A stretch of 64,000 nucleotides of DNA, taken from contig NZ_JAAGOY010000007.1 of assembly GCF_010500215.1 (NCBI RefSeq), positions 434,001-498,000 of the forward strand, given 5' to 3'. This stretch comes from Aliiroseovarius sp. PrR006 (GTDB lineage: Bacteria; Pseudomonadota; Alphaproteobacteria; Rhodobacterales; Rhodobacteraceae). Positions 1-9,724 of the stretch are shown here, piece by piece (the first letter of the stretch is position 1; each line of letters opens with the position of its first letter). The position numbers were made by a program, and so were the translations under genes. Under the pieces are notes generated by a model that saw only the letters and a list, made by a program, of their open reading frames with translations, made no database searches and was not told where the DNA came from.

Positions 1-539
1 GTGTGACCGCGTGTAAGAACGAGCATGAGGTGCCTTGGGGTATCAACCGCCGTCGTGTTGTGACCATCGAAGATGGTAAGCCCGGCGAACGGTCGATCTC
101 GGTCGCCTGTATGCATTGTTCGGATGCGCCCTGTATGGCCGTTTGCCCGGTCGACTGCTTCTACCAGACCGAAGACGGTGTGGTGCTGCACTCGAAAGAC
201 CTGTGCATCGGTTGCGGCTATTGCTTCTACGCGTGCCCCTTCGGCGCGCCGCAATACCCGCAGGCTGGCAACTTCGGAAGCCGTGGCAAGATGGACAAAT
301 GTACCTTCTGTGCCGGTGGCCCCGAGGAAAACCACTCGACCGAAGAGTTCGCCAAATACGGTCGCAACCGTCTGGCCGAGGGCAAGCTGCCCATCTGCGC
401 CGAGATGTGTTCGACCAAGGCGCTTCTGGCGGGGGATGGCGACGAAGTGTCGAACATCTACCGCGAGCGTGTGGTGGCCCGTGGCTTCGGCTCTGGCGCT
501 TGGGGCTGGGGTACAGCCTATCAACGCAAGGGCGGCTGA
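1..539 (+). CDS. fdh3B: Formate dehydrogenase FDH3-type beta subunit, 4Fe-4S protein (5' truncated by window edge)
   Basis: Electron-transfer subunit that carries electrons from the W/Mo catalytic subunit of formate dehydrogenase to the membrane cytochrome b. The reading frame is open from the first base. The apparent GTG at base 3 is an internal codon, because the family has a further Cys-rich stretch before the TACKNEHEVPWG segment. Visible ligands are the CMHCSDAPC...CPVDC cluster, the CIGCGYC...CPFGAPQYP cluster, and a CTFC...CAEMC pair near the C-terminus, the pattern of DMSO-reductase-family iron-sulfur subunits. It is followed by the gamma subunit gene in the same direction; the catalytic subunit is probably upstream, outside the window. 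The family call is secure. Which FDH class it belongs to rests on overall resemblance to FDH3 beta proteins. Confidence 0.93.
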   Translation, partial: VTACKNEHEVPWGINRRRVVTIEDGKPGERSISVACMHCSDAPCMAVCPVDCFYQTEDGVVLHSKDLCIGCGYCFYACPFGAPQYPQAGNFGSRGKMDKCTFCAGGPEENHSTEEFAKYGRNRLAEGKLPICAEMCSTKALLAGDGDEVSNIYRERVVARGFGSGAWGWGTAYQRKGG

Positions 540-556
540 TCGGTCTTGATCACCTT

Positions 557-583
557 GGGGCGGCCCTGCAATGGGGCCGCTCC
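557..583 (+). other. Intercistronic hairpin between FDH beta and gamma genes
   Basis: A 10-bp GC-rich inverted repeat (GGGGCGGCCC at 557-566 with GGGCCGCTCC at 574-583, one G-T pair) around a 7-nt loop lies between the beta and gamma subunit genes. No T-run follows, so it is more likely an mRNA stabiliser or processing site than a full terminator. Confidence 0.5.
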
Positions 584-615
584 ACTTCAAACACTTGTTT
601 CAAGGAGGAGCGACC

Positions 616-1824
616 ATGCTGCGCATGGCACTCGCACTTGTCCTGATGCTGACGCTGGCTCCAGCTGGGTTCGCACAGGAAGACACCCCGGCAGTCGACC
701 GTTCCGCCACTGGTGGCGCGCAGACGCTGGAAGATATTTTGGCCCGCCAGGCCGGACAGAAACTTGACGACAGCTTCCGGTCTGATGCCGTGGGCGATCC
801 GGGCAACGCAGCAAACATCGCTGCACAGCTTGGCACGCTGGGCGGGGTCTCGGATGCCGAGACGTGGCGCGCTCTGCGCTATGGATCAGCGAACGTAAAG
901 GTCTCGGCCGGTGGAGACGTCGCCACTGTTCTGGTGCAGGATGGTGGCATGCGCTGGCTTGAGTTCCGCGATACCACACTCAGGACCTATGGCGGCTGGC
1001 TGCTGGTCGGCACGTTGGTTGCGCTTCTGGCCTTCTATCTTCTGCATGGCCGGATCATGATTGACGATGGCCGCGCTGGGCGCACCGTCACCCGCTTCAA
1101 AGCGATCGAGCGGTTTGGCCACTGGCTTTTGGCCGGGTCTTTCATCCTTCTGGGTGTTACCGGACTGCTGGTTCTGTTTGGCCGCGTGTTCCTTGTGCCT
1201 CTCTTCGGCAAGGACGCCAATGCCTTCCTGTTGGAGTGGTCCAAATGGGTGCATAACAACGTCTCATGGGCCTTCATCCTCGGCCTTGTGATGATCTTTG
1301 TGATGTGGGTTGTTCACAACATCCCGAACCGCACTGACCTTCATTGGCTGAAGAAGGGTGGCGGCATTCTTTTCGGGCATGATCACCCACCTGCTAAGAA
1401 ATTCAACGCAGGTCAGAAAATGATCTTCTGGTCGGTGGTTCTGTTCGGCGGCTCAATCGCGCTAACTGGCGTGGCGCTGTTGTTCCCGTTCGATCTGCCG
1501 CTCTTTGCGAAGACGTTCCACCTGCTGAACGCCACAGGTCTGCCGCATATGGTAGGGCTTGGTGAACTACCTGTGCAGCTAGCCCCGCAAGAGGAAATGC
1601 AGCTGGCGCAGGCTTGGCACGCAATCCTTGCCTTCGTCCTGATGGCCATCGTGTTGGCGCATATCTATATCGGCTCGGTCGGTATGGAAGGTGCCTATGA
1701 CGCGATGGGGACTGGCGAAGTAGACGAAGCTTGGGCTGAACAGCACCACTCGATCTGGCTTGAGGAATACAAGGCGGCCGAGCAGGAACCGAAGGACAGT
1801 GGTGCCCCAACCCCTGCTGAGTAA
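616..1824 (+). CDS. Formate dehydrogenase gamma subunit (cytochrome b556)
   Basis: Membrane anchor of the formate dehydrogenase that takes electrons from the Fe-S beta subunit and reduces quinone. The ATG at 616 was chosen because AGGAGG lies at 604-609; the frame stays open upstream without a ribosome site. Residues 1-20 look like a signal peptide (hydrophobic, ending AGFAQE). A roughly 110-residue periplasmic segment follows, then a membrane domain with about four helices and conserved His in RFGHWLLAGSF, WVHNN, and AWHAILAF/LAHIYIGS, the expected heme b ligands of the FdnI/FdoI family. The protein is about 402 residues; the periplasmic N-terminal extension is usual for alphaproteobacterial FDH gamma chains and absent from short E. 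coli-type ones. The C-terminus is acidic and Pro-rich. Confidence 0.9.
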   Translation: MLRMALALVLMLTLAPAGFAQEDTPAVDRSATGGAQTLEDILARQAGQKLDDSFRSDAVGDPGNAANIAAQLGTLGGVSDAETWRALRYGSANVKVSAGGDVATVLVQDGGMRWLEFRDTTLRTYGGWLLVGTLVALLAFYLLHGRIMIDDGRAGRTVTRFKAIERFGHWLLAGSFILLGVTGLLVLFGRVFLVPLFGKDANAFLLEWSKWVHNNVSWAFILGLVMIFVMWVVHNIPNRTDLHWLKKGGGILFGHDHPPAKKFNAGQKMIFWSVVLFGGSIALTGVALLFPFDLPLFAKTFHLLNATGLPHMVGLGELPVQLAPQEEMQLAQAWHAILAFVLMAIVLAHIYIGSVGMEGAYDAMGTGEVDEAWAEQHHSIWLEEYKAAEQEPKDSGAPTPAE

Positions 1825-1834
1825 TCTAACCATC

Positions 1835-1860
1835 GCCGCGCCCACAACCTTGGGTGCGGC
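1835..1860 (+). terminator. Hairpin after FDH gamma gene
   Basis: A 10-bp stem (GCCGCGCCCA at 1835-1844 with TGGGTGCGGC at 1851-1860, one G-T pair) with a 6-nt loop begins 10 bases after the gamma stop codon. The T-run is poor, so it is either a weak terminator or an attenuating structure before the small downstream gene. Confidence 0.5.
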
Positions 1861-1919
1861 GGTGAGCTTCAGAGATTTTCGGCGACCCAAAGCTTGGTCG
1901 CCAAGACGGAGAAACAAAG

Positions 1920-2042
1920 ATGAAAGCAATGCTGTTGGGCTTTGTGGCAATCATCGTGATTGCCATTGGAGCCAGTAATATTCTTGGAACGCTGGGCTAT
2001 TCCTCGTCCGACCGCTATTCTGGTGCTGCAGTCAGAAACTAA
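1920..2042 (+). CDS. Small single-pass membrane protein (40 aa) in the formate dehydrogenase operon
   Basis: ATG at 1920 is preceded by a GGAGA site (about 1909-1913). The 40-residue product begins MKAMLLGFVAIIVIAIGA, one hydrophobic helix, and ends with a short polar tail rich in Ser (YSSSDRYSGAAVRN). It sits between the FDH gamma hairpin and the response-regulator gene, nine bases before the latter. I recall similar short proteins beside formate dehydrogenase genes in Rhodobacterales, but no function is known to me. It could be a small accessory subunit of the membrane complex or a modulator of the nearby kinase. Confidence 0.7.
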   Translation: MKAMLLGFVAIIVIAIGASNILGTLGYSSSDRYSGAAVRN

Positions 2043-2051
2043 GGTCCGATT

Positions 2052-3386
<1,335 letters not shown>

Positions 3387-3395
3387 CGGACGGCG

Positions 3396-5354
3396 TTATT
3401 GCGCCGCTTCGCGTGCCGCCGCGGGTAACCATACGGTAAAGACCGCCCCGCCTTCGGGACGGTTCGAGACCGAAATTGTCCCGCCTGCCTGTCGGATCAG
3501 AGTCTGACTGATCGACAACCCCAGCCCAGTTCCTTCGCCCAGCTTTGTTGTGTGAAATGGATCAAAGACGCGGTTCAGATTGTCCGCGTCGATGCCCGGG
3601 CCACTGTCGGCAACGGTCAGTTCGACCCCGTCCTGCGTACCATGCCGAGCAGGCCGGATGGACAGCGCCATCTCTCCGACGCCATTCATCGCCTGAACCG
3701 CGTTGACCATCAGGTTGACCACCACTTGCTGCATTTCACCCGCGCTGATCGCCACGTTCGGCACTTCGGCAAAATCGGTGGTGACGCGCACGTCTTCCTG
3801 AGGCTGAACGTGGGCGATCAGACCACGGCAATCCTCGACCAGTTGCGACAGTTCCACCCCTTCGCCTGTAGCGGAGTAGTCCGTAGGACGAGCAAACTGC
3901 AGCAGTTTGCCGACAATGCCGTCGATGCGCTGCACTTGTCGGTCGATCAAGTCCAGCTCGGTCTTCAGGTCTTCGGCCTCCGCCCCCAAGGTCTGGCGTA
4001 TCACGTCCACATTGCCTTGAATCACCGCCACGGGGTTATTGATCTCATGTGCCACGCCCGCCGTAATCTCGCCAATTGAGGCCAGTTTCTCGGAGGTCAC
4101 GAGTTGCTGGAAGGTCTCTTCCAATTTTTCCTTTGCCGTGCGCAATTCAGCGGTGCGCCGGTCAACTCGGTCGTTAAGCTCTTCGGCCCAACTGCGCAGC
4201 GCACGGTCCCGTTCCTGTACCTGATCCAAAAGCGTGTCCAAATGGGTGGCGACCTGCCCGATCTCGTCCTTTCGCCCCACATCTCCAATGCGCGCTGCAA
4301 GGTCGCCGCGTTCGACCTGTTTCATCGTTCTGGTCATTTTCTCGAGCGGCGAAAAGATGCCGCGCGCCATCCGTAGAAACAGCGGCGCCGTCAGGATCAA
4401 AACAGCTGCCATAGACGCCAGCATTGCAAAATAGGCGGCGCGTTTGGCGCTTGCGAACGGCGCTTCCAGAAATCCGACATAGAGCATGCCGACACGCTCG
4501 CCGTAGCTGTCGATCAACGGCAGATAGCCGGAGATATACCAATCATTCACCACAAAGGCACGGTCAAGCCAGGTTGCCCCTTCGGTCAGAACAGCGGCGC
4601 GCACTTCGGCCGAGACACGGGTTCCAAGGGCGCGCACATCTTCGAACAGGCGCACATTGGTCGACACGCGAACATCCTCAAGAAACAGCGTTGCCGTGCC
4701 CTGCCGGTCCCCGTTGGTCGCAGCGTTCAGATAGACCAGAGCGTTGATCGTATCGATGAAATCAAGGTTGCGGTTCAACAAGATCCCCCCGACAAGAACG
4801 CCACGGTGATCCGGCAACTTGACCGGGGCTGCGGTGTGCACGACCATGCCACGATCTTCGACCGTGCGCTCTGTCGGGACGGCAGCCTTGGTCTCGATCA
4901 GATCAATTCGGGCGCGGTTTTCAAGCGGGGGAAAACTTGCAAGATCATCCGCCGAAAAGATGTCGATTTGCGAAGACCGCTGACCTTGCAAAGCGGCTTG
5001 AATGACTGGCCAGCGACGGGCGTCTTCGGCATCGCCTTCGGGCAGGTAGTACAGAAAATCCAGCGCTTGATCGGTACGCATTTCTTCCAAAAAGGCAGCG
5101 CGCTTGTCATCTCCTTGAGCCAAAACCGTCTCGAACGCGCGCGAGTCCGCAATGGCCTCGACCCCTGCCCCGGTGCCCGCCAGAATGCGCCCAAGGTATT
5201 GCTCGGCGATACGAAGGTCGCTGTCCACTTTCGAGATCAGAAGCTCGTCATAATCCGTGGTCCAGCGGGCCATCGCCAGCAACATCAGCAAAGGCAAAAG
5301 CACCCCCAAGGGCGCCAAAGCGAGCACTAAGAGCTTCAGTCGGACTGAGTTCAA
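3396..5354 (-). CDS. Sensor histidine kinase (periplasmic Cache-like sensor, HAMP, HisKA, HATPase)
   Basis: Membrane sensor kinase of about 652 residues. I chose the TTG at 5354 because GGGAGGG lies just upstream at a good distance; the frame could also open at a TTG at 5384, ten codons earlier. An N-terminal membrane helix is followed by an extracytoplasmic sensor region of about 260 residues that resembles Cache domains (WYISGYLPLIDSYGERVGMLYVG). Then come a second helix, HAMP (SPLEKMTRTMKQVERGDL), a coiled linker, HisKA with the phosphorylated His in AGVAHEINNP (about residue 436) and a HATPase domain with DSGPGID and GTGLGLSI boxes. It is convergent with and almost touches the response-regulator gene, so the two are a likely pair. 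The ligand is unknown; position suggests formate, a metal oxyanion or redox state. Confidence 0.9.
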   Translation of the reverse strand: MNSVRLKLLVLALAPLGVLLPLLMLLAMARWTTDYDELLISKVDSDLRIAEQYLGRILAGTGAGVEAIADSRAFETVLAQGDDKRAAFLEEMRTDQALDFLYYLPEGDAEDARRWPVIQAALQGQRSSQIDIFSADDLASFPPLENRARIDLIETKAAVPTERTVEDRGMVVHTAAPVKLPDHRGVLVGGILLNRNLDFIDTINALVYLNAATNGDRQGTATLFLEDVRVSTNVRLFEDVRALGTRVSAEVRAAVLTEGATWLDRAFVVNDWYISGYLPLIDSYGERVGMLYVGFLEAPFASAKRAAYFAMLASMAAVLILTAPLFLRMARGIFSPLEKMTRTMKQVERGDLAARIGDVGRKDEIGQVATHLDTLLDQVQERDRALRSWAEELNDRVDRRTAELRTAKEKLEETFQQLVTSEKLASIGEITAGVAHEINNPVAVIQGNVDVIRQTLGAEAEDLKTELDLIDRQVQRIDGIVGKLLQFARPTDYSATGEGVELSQLVEDCRGLIAHVQPQEDVRVTTDFAEVPNVAISAGEMQQVVVNLMVNAVQAMNGVGEMALSIRPARHGTQDGVELTVADSGPGIDADNLNRVFDPFHTTKLGEGTGLGLSISQTLIRQAGGTISVSNRPEGGAVFTVWLPAAAREAAQ

Positions 5355-5590
5355 ATCGCTTCCCTCCCGGCGTGTGTCGAACAATTGTCACAAGCTTAGC
5401 AGACTCCATCCCGCGCGCCAGCACCACTGCGGCGGCGCGGTATGATGATTGGTCGAATTGGCATGCACCGGCACTAAGGGCCACTTCAAGACGGTCAAAT
5501 TGTCCAAGTTGCCGGTTATTTGACAGAATTCAGTTTTGTAATAGCCAAGGTTATGGTTGATCGGTCAACAGCAGGTCGGACATTCTGACC

Positions 5591-6325
5591 ATGCTTGTGC
5601 AATGTGCGTTTGGGGATGACATCTTGGAAATATGGTCCGGGATAACCGAGGCTTTTTGGCTGCTTGTCACGCTTGACGCGGACTTAGTCGAAATCACGCT
5701 AAGGTCTTTGTATGTCACGCTGACGGCGCTTGTGATCGCCTCGGCCATCGCGCTTCCGCTTGGTGCGCTTCTGGCGGTACGCAGATTCCGCGCGCGGCGG
5801 ATGACCATTGCCGTTCTGAACGCGCTTATGGGGCTGCCTCCGGTCGTCGTTGGTCTTATTGTCTATGTGATGCTCAGCCGATCAGGTCCCTTTGGGGTTC
5901 TGGGCCTTTTGTTCACGCCGACCGCGATGATCATTGCGCAGGTCATCATCATCGTACCTCTGATTGCCTCGATTGCCCATCAGGCCCTGCGCGAGCTTTG
6001 GTCCGATTATCACGACCTTCTGATCTCGATGAACACGACGCAGACGCAGCGGGTACAGGCACTTCTCTGGGACGGACGCCGTGCACTTTTGACGGCGTCA
6101 CTGGCAGGATTTGGCCGCGCCATCGGCGAGGTCGGCGCAATCATGGTGGTGGGTGGCAATATCGACCACCACACGCGCGTGCTGACCACCGCGATTGCGC
6201 TTGAAACCGGGAAGGGAGAGTTCGCGCTGGCTCTTGGCCTCGGCTTCGTGCTGATTGCCATGGCAATCGCCGTGAACCTTGCCATCCATGTGATCGGGCA
6301 GACCGAACGGGGAGGACGCTGGTGA
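5591..6325 (+). CDS. tupB: Tungstate ABC transporter permease TupB
   Basis: Inner-membrane subunit of an oxyanion importer. It is about 244 residues with five to six hydrophobic helices and the ABC permease cytoplasmic loop (RRALLTASLAGFGRAIGEVGAIMVVGGNI), which carries the EAA-type glycine motif typical of the Tup/Wtp/Mod permeases. The start is uncertain: ATG at 5591 or TTG at 5624, the latter after GGGGA. The gene overlaps tupC by four bases. Finding tungstate import directly beside formate dehydrogenase fits the W-dependence of many FDH enzymes. Confidence 0.88.
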   Translation: MLVQCAFGDDILEIWSGITEAFWLLVTLDADLVEITLRSLYVTLTALVIASAIALPLGALLAVRRFRARRMTIAVLNALMGLPPVVVGLIVYVMLSRSGPFGVLGLLFTPTAMIIAQVIIIVPLIASIAHQALRELWSDYHDLLISMNTTQTQRVQALLWDGRRALLTASLAGFGRAIGEVGAIMVVGGNIDHHTRVLTTAIALETGKGEFALALGLGFVLIAMAIAVNLAIHVIGQTERGGRW

Positions 6326-7035
6326 GCAATCTATTCCCCGTTACGCTAGAGGGCGCTTCAGTGCGCCGCGCGGGCAAAACTCTTGTTGGCCCCGTGGATC
6401 TTGAGCTGCAAGCCAAGGGCGTCACCATTGTCATTGGTCCAAACGGTGCAGGCAAGACATCGCTTCTACGTATGATGCATGGCATTGCGCGACTAGGTGG
6501 TGGTAGCATTCGCTGGGCCTGCCCGCCGGAAGAGGCCCGTGCCCATCAGGCATTCGTTTTTCAACAGCCGATCATGATGCGCCGGTCCGTACTGGGCAAT
6601 CTCACCTATCCTCTGAGGTTGGCCGGCCAAAGCCGGGCAGACGCCCGCGACCGTGCCATCCAAGCAGCAACAGAGGTGGGGCTGGGCGATATGCTGGACC
6701 GTCCCGCACCGTACCTGTCTGGCGGTGAACGGCAAAAACTGGCGCTTGCGCGCGCGCTTATTACTCGACCTGAACTTCTGTTCCTAGATGAACCCTGCGC
6801 CTCTCTTGACGGTCGCGCCACCCGTGAAATCGAAGAGATTCTGACCCGTGCGGCAGCGGCAGGCACCCGGCTTATCATGTCTACGCACGATATGGGTCAA
6901 GCCCGACGGTTGGCGAGCGAAGTCTTGTTCCTTTTGAACGGCAACATCCACGAACACAGCCCTGCCAAAGTGTTTTTCGACGGCACACCAAGCGCACAAG
7001 CGCAAGCATTCCTTAAAGGAGATATCGTAGAATGA
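6322..7035 (+). CDS. tupC: Tungstate ABC transporter ATP-binding protein TupC
   Basis: Energising ATPase of the importer, about 237 residues, starting with GTG inside the end of tupB. It has Walker A GPNGAGKTS (about residues 38-46), the Q-loop in AFVFQQPIMMRRSV, the ABC signature LSGGERQKLALARAL, Walker B LLFLDEPCASLD and the H-loop STHDMGQARRL. The length has no room for the C-terminal oligo-binding domain found in ModC, which supports a Tup-type rather than molybdate ATPase. It overlaps tupA by four bases, so the three genes should be translated together. Confidence 0.9.
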   Translation: MSNLFPVTLEGASVRRAGKTLVGPVDLELQAKGVTIVIGPNGAGKTSLLRMMHGIARLGGGSIRWACPPEEARAHQAFVFQQPIMMRRSVLGNLTYPLRLAGQSRADARDRAIQAATEVGLGDMLDRPAPYLSGGERQKLALARALITRPELLFLDEPCASLDGRATREIEEILTRAAAAGTRLIMSTHDMGQARRLASEVLFLLNGNIHEHSPAKVFFDGTPSAQAQAFLKGDIVE

Positions 7036-7826
7036 AACGGACCATTATCGCCGTGTGCGCTTCAGCCCTTCTGGCCACCGGCGCCTTCGCGGGCGAAATG
7101 AAGCTTGCGGTCACCACATCATTCCACAACTCGGGTCTGTCCGACATTCTGCTGCCCCGGATCAAAGAAGACACCGGGATCGAAGTTCAGCTTTTGGTCG
7201 TCGGCACAGGCCAGGCAATCAAACTGGGCGAGGCCGGAGACGTGGACGCCATTCTGGTGCATTCTCGCAAGGCCGAAGACAAGTTTCTGACGGGTGGATT
7301 TGGCACCCATCGCCGCGAGATTATGTATAATGATTTCGTTTTCATCGGCCCGTCTGCCGATGCCGCGATGATCGCAGACGCGGAAAATGCGGCTGACGCG
7401 CTGGGGCGGATCATGACCGCGCAAGCTCCCTTTGTCAGCCGCGGGGATGACAGCGGGACACACAAGAAAGAACTCAGCCTGTGGGCAGCGGCCGAAATCG
7501 TGCCAGAAGGGGCGTGGTATAGCGCGGTTGGCGCAGGTATGGGCGCGGCACTGAACACAGCTGCCGGAATGGACGCCTATATCATGGCGGACCGCGCAAG
7601 CTGGCTGAACTTTGGTAACAAAGGCAATCTGGCGCTGCTCTATGCGGGCGATCCGATCCTGTTCAACCAATACGCCTATCTGCCCGTGAACCCGGACAAG
7701 CACGCGCATGTAAAGACCGAACTTGCGGCAAAACTGGAAGCGTGGCTAGTGTCAGACACCGCGAAAGTGTTGATCAACAACTATAAAATCAACGGTAAAA
7801 CCTTGTTTGTTTTCAACGCCGAGTGA
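7032..7826 (+). CDS. tupA: Tungstate-binding periplasmic protein TupA
   Basis: High-affinity oxyanion-binding protein of about 264 residues. The first 20 residues form a cleavable signal peptide (ending AFAGEM). The mature N-terminus has TTSFHNSGLSDILLP, the Tup-family counterpart of the Thr/Ser-rich segment that binds tungstate, and an SRGDDSGTHKKE segment that is also conserved in the family. It is last in tupBCA, which is unusual in that the binding protein follows the membrane subunits. Tungstate rather than molybdate specificity is inferred from family resemblance and FDH context. Confidence 0.9.
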   Translation: MKRTIIAVCASALLATGAFAGEMKLAVTTSFHNSGLSDILLPRIKEDTGIEVQLLVVGTGQAIKLGEAGDVDAILVHSRKAEDKFLTGGFGTHRREIMYNDFVFIGPSADAAMIADAENAADALGRIMTAQAPFVSRGDDSGTHKKELSLWAAAEIVPEGAWYSAVGAGMGAALNTAAGMDAYIMADRASWLNFGNKGNLALLYAGDPILFNQYAYLPVNPDKHAHVKTELAAKLEAWLVSDTAKVLINNYKINGKTLFVFNAE

Positions 7827-7922
7827 TCAATTGGGAAGCGATCGAATTCGAACCTGTCTCAGCTAGGCCAGTCACACTGCCCTTTATGCCGCACAGAGCC
7901 CCTGCCACTCGGCAAGAGCGGC

Positions 7923-8142
7923 GAAGCTGTTGAACTCGTTTTCTTCGGATCTCTGATGCAAATACAGAGCCAAACCTGTTCCACCAGCAACGGATAGTTT
8001 CGTGGCTGACGTCTATCCTGCGCTCATGCAGAAGGTCTTCAACGTTGCGCAGCGAAAGTGGAAAACGGACATACAACATCACCGCAAGGCGGATGATCTT
8101 GGGGCTGGTTTTGAAATAGCGAAAAGGTGAGCGTTTGGACAT
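7923..8142 (-). pseudogene. IS6-family transposase, N-terminal remnant
   Basis: The first about 73 residues (MSKRSPFRYFKTSP... to EIRRKRVQQLR) match the start of IS6-family transposases, including the LYVRFPLSLRNVEDLLHERRIDVSHETIRCWWNRFG helix-turn-helix segment. After that the frame continues for about 35 unrelated residues and ends. The DDE catalytic domain is gone, so it is a dead fragment. It marks a past insertion between the tungstate operon and the betaine locus. Confidence 0.8.
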
Positions 8143-8443
8143 GGCAGGACGCTAGTTCAGCGCCCTACCCGCCTCAGGCAGGTTTCTTCTGACACCACCA
8201 AATACGCCAGCCCGGTTTGCGCCCAACCCGGAAGTGTCAAAATCGTGCTGCATGCGCTCGCAGCGCCAGACATTCTGCGCACGCACGAGCGTCCATGACG
8301 CAACGCAGCGGCGCTTCCTGCTTCGTGCGTCGTGCAGCAATTTTTCGGGTGGTCAACTCACGCAGTGCTGGACAAAAACAACCATTCACCTGTCGGGATA
8401 CCACTTCTGGTCACAGTTCAAAACGGTCCTATCAGAGATAGAG
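8143..8443. other. Gene-free stretch, probable insertion-sequence debris
   Basis: About 300 bases between the IS6 transposase remnant and the aminotransferase stop codon. Short open frames exist on both strands but none resembles a protein I know. No terminal inverted repeats could be identified by eye. It is best read as decayed mobile-element flank. Confidence 0.4.
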
Positions 8444-9721
8444 CTACTCGGCAGAAATGGATCGTACCGCCACCTGAACGGCATTTTTTGTTAGCTCAAG
8501 GTCCATCTCGGATATCGCCAGTGACGGATAGAGCTTGCCAGACGACTTGAAGATGCCATGGCGGCGCAGCGTCGCGTTGTAGGTCGCGTTGCGTTGGGGA
8601 TCATCATGCTTGGCAGTTCGGTAATCCCGGCAGGCACCGCTTGTGAAGAAGATGTCGAACAGGGTTTCATCCCCGCAGATCTGATGTGGGACATTCGCCG
8701 CGCTCAGCGCATTGCTTTGCATGTTTTGCAGCGCTTTCCCGATGACCCGCAGGCGGTCATAACTGCCCTCGCGCCGCAGGATCTCCATCGTTTTCAGCCC
8801 CGCGACCGAGGCGACGGGATTCCCCGACAGCGTACCCAGTTGCATCAGCCACTTGTCACCGCCCACGACGGACTTGTCGAAATGCTGCATGATCTCGGCA
8901 CTGGCGCCAAGCGCGGCCAGAGGGAAGCCGCCGCCGATGATTTTGCCCAAGGTGCAGATGTCGGGCGTCACGCCGTAACGCTCCTGCGCGCCGCCATAGG
9001 CCAGCCGGAAGCCCGTGACGATCTCGTCAAAGATCAAAAGGACGCTGTGCTTGTCACACAGATCACGCAGCCCTTGCAGATAGCCCGGGTCGGCGGGAAT
9101 GATCCGTTGCAGGGGCTCGACGATAATGGCAGCGACGTCATTGTGTTCGGTCAACAGCGCTTCGACCGCGGCCAGATCATTGAAGGGCGCGATCAGCATC
9201 TGGTCGGCGACCCCTTGCGGGATGCCCGCACTGTCCGGCACGGCTTGGGGGAAGTTCACACGCGCCTCGGGCGAAAGGCTCATCTGCGCCTCGGCGCTCA
9301 TCCCATGATAGCCGCCTTCGAATTTCAGGATCTTGTCACGCCCGGTATAGGCGCGCGCAAGGCGGATGGCGTACATATCGGCCTCGCCGCCCGAGGCGAC
9401 GAACCGGACCTGTTCGCAGCAGGGCACCGCATCGACGATCGCCTCGGCCAGTTCGATGCCTTTTGCGTTGTTCGCAAAGAAGGTCATGCCCTTGGGGAGC
9501 TGTTCCAGCACCGCCTCCATTACCTCGGGGTGACCATGGCCCAGAAGCATCGGGCCCGAGCCGATCAAATAGTCGATATATTCGTTGCCATCCTCGTCCC
9601 AGACATGGCTGCCTTCCCCACGCGCGATGACGATGCCGGGGTCGAAATTACCAAAGCCGCCAGCGGGTAAGACGGCACGAGCGCGGGCGATCCAATCAGC
9701 TTGAGAGGTCAGTTTTTGCAT
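8444..9721 (-). CDS. Class III PLP aminotransferase (glutamate-1-semialdehyde aminomutase-like)
   Basis: Fold-type I PLP enzyme of 425 residues. It has a cofactor-binding GGEADMYAIRLAR segment (about 111-123), FDEIVTGFR with the pyridine-binding Asp at 232, and the Schiff-base Lys at 260 in CTLGKIIGGGFPLAALG. The latter is the hallmark shared by HemL-like and omega-aminotransferases. It ends a leftward operon with the epimerase, cupin and FAD/GcvT genes, three bases after the epimerase stop. A heme-biosynthetic role is unlikely in this setting. More likely it transaminates an amine or amino-aldehyde intermediate from betaine or hydroxyproline catabolism. The substrate cannot be read from sequence. 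Confidence 0.82.
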   Translation of the reverse strand: MQKLTSQADWIARARAVLPAGGFGNFDPGIVIARGEGSHVWDEDGNEYIDYLIGSGPMLLGHGHPEVMEAVLEQLPKGMTFFANNAKGIELAEAIVDAVPCCEQVRFVASGGEADMYAIRLARAYTGRDKILKFEGGYHGMSAEAQMSLSPEARVNFPQAVPDSAGIPQGVADQMLIAPFNDLAAVEALLTEHNDVAAIIVEPLQRIIPADPGYLQGLRDLCDKHSVLLIFDEIVTGFRLAYGGAQERYGVTPDICTLGKIIGGGFPLAALGASAEIMQHFDKSVVGGDKWLMQLGTLSGNPVASVAGLKTMEILRREGSYDRLRVIGKALQNMQSNALSAANVPHQICGDETLFDIFFTSGACRDYRTAKHDDPQRNATYNATLRRHGIFKSSGKLYPSLAISEMDLELTKNAVQVAVRSISAE

Positions 9722-9724
9722 GGG

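Noticed and set aside
5520-5525. TTGACA box upstream of tupB as a promoter
   Set aside because: No -10 element at a normal spacing could be seen, so it was not listed as a feature.
8558-9670. 370-residue open frame on the plus strand
   Set aside because: It is antisense to the class III aminotransferase, is rich in His/Asp/Arg from GC-biased codons and has no family motif.
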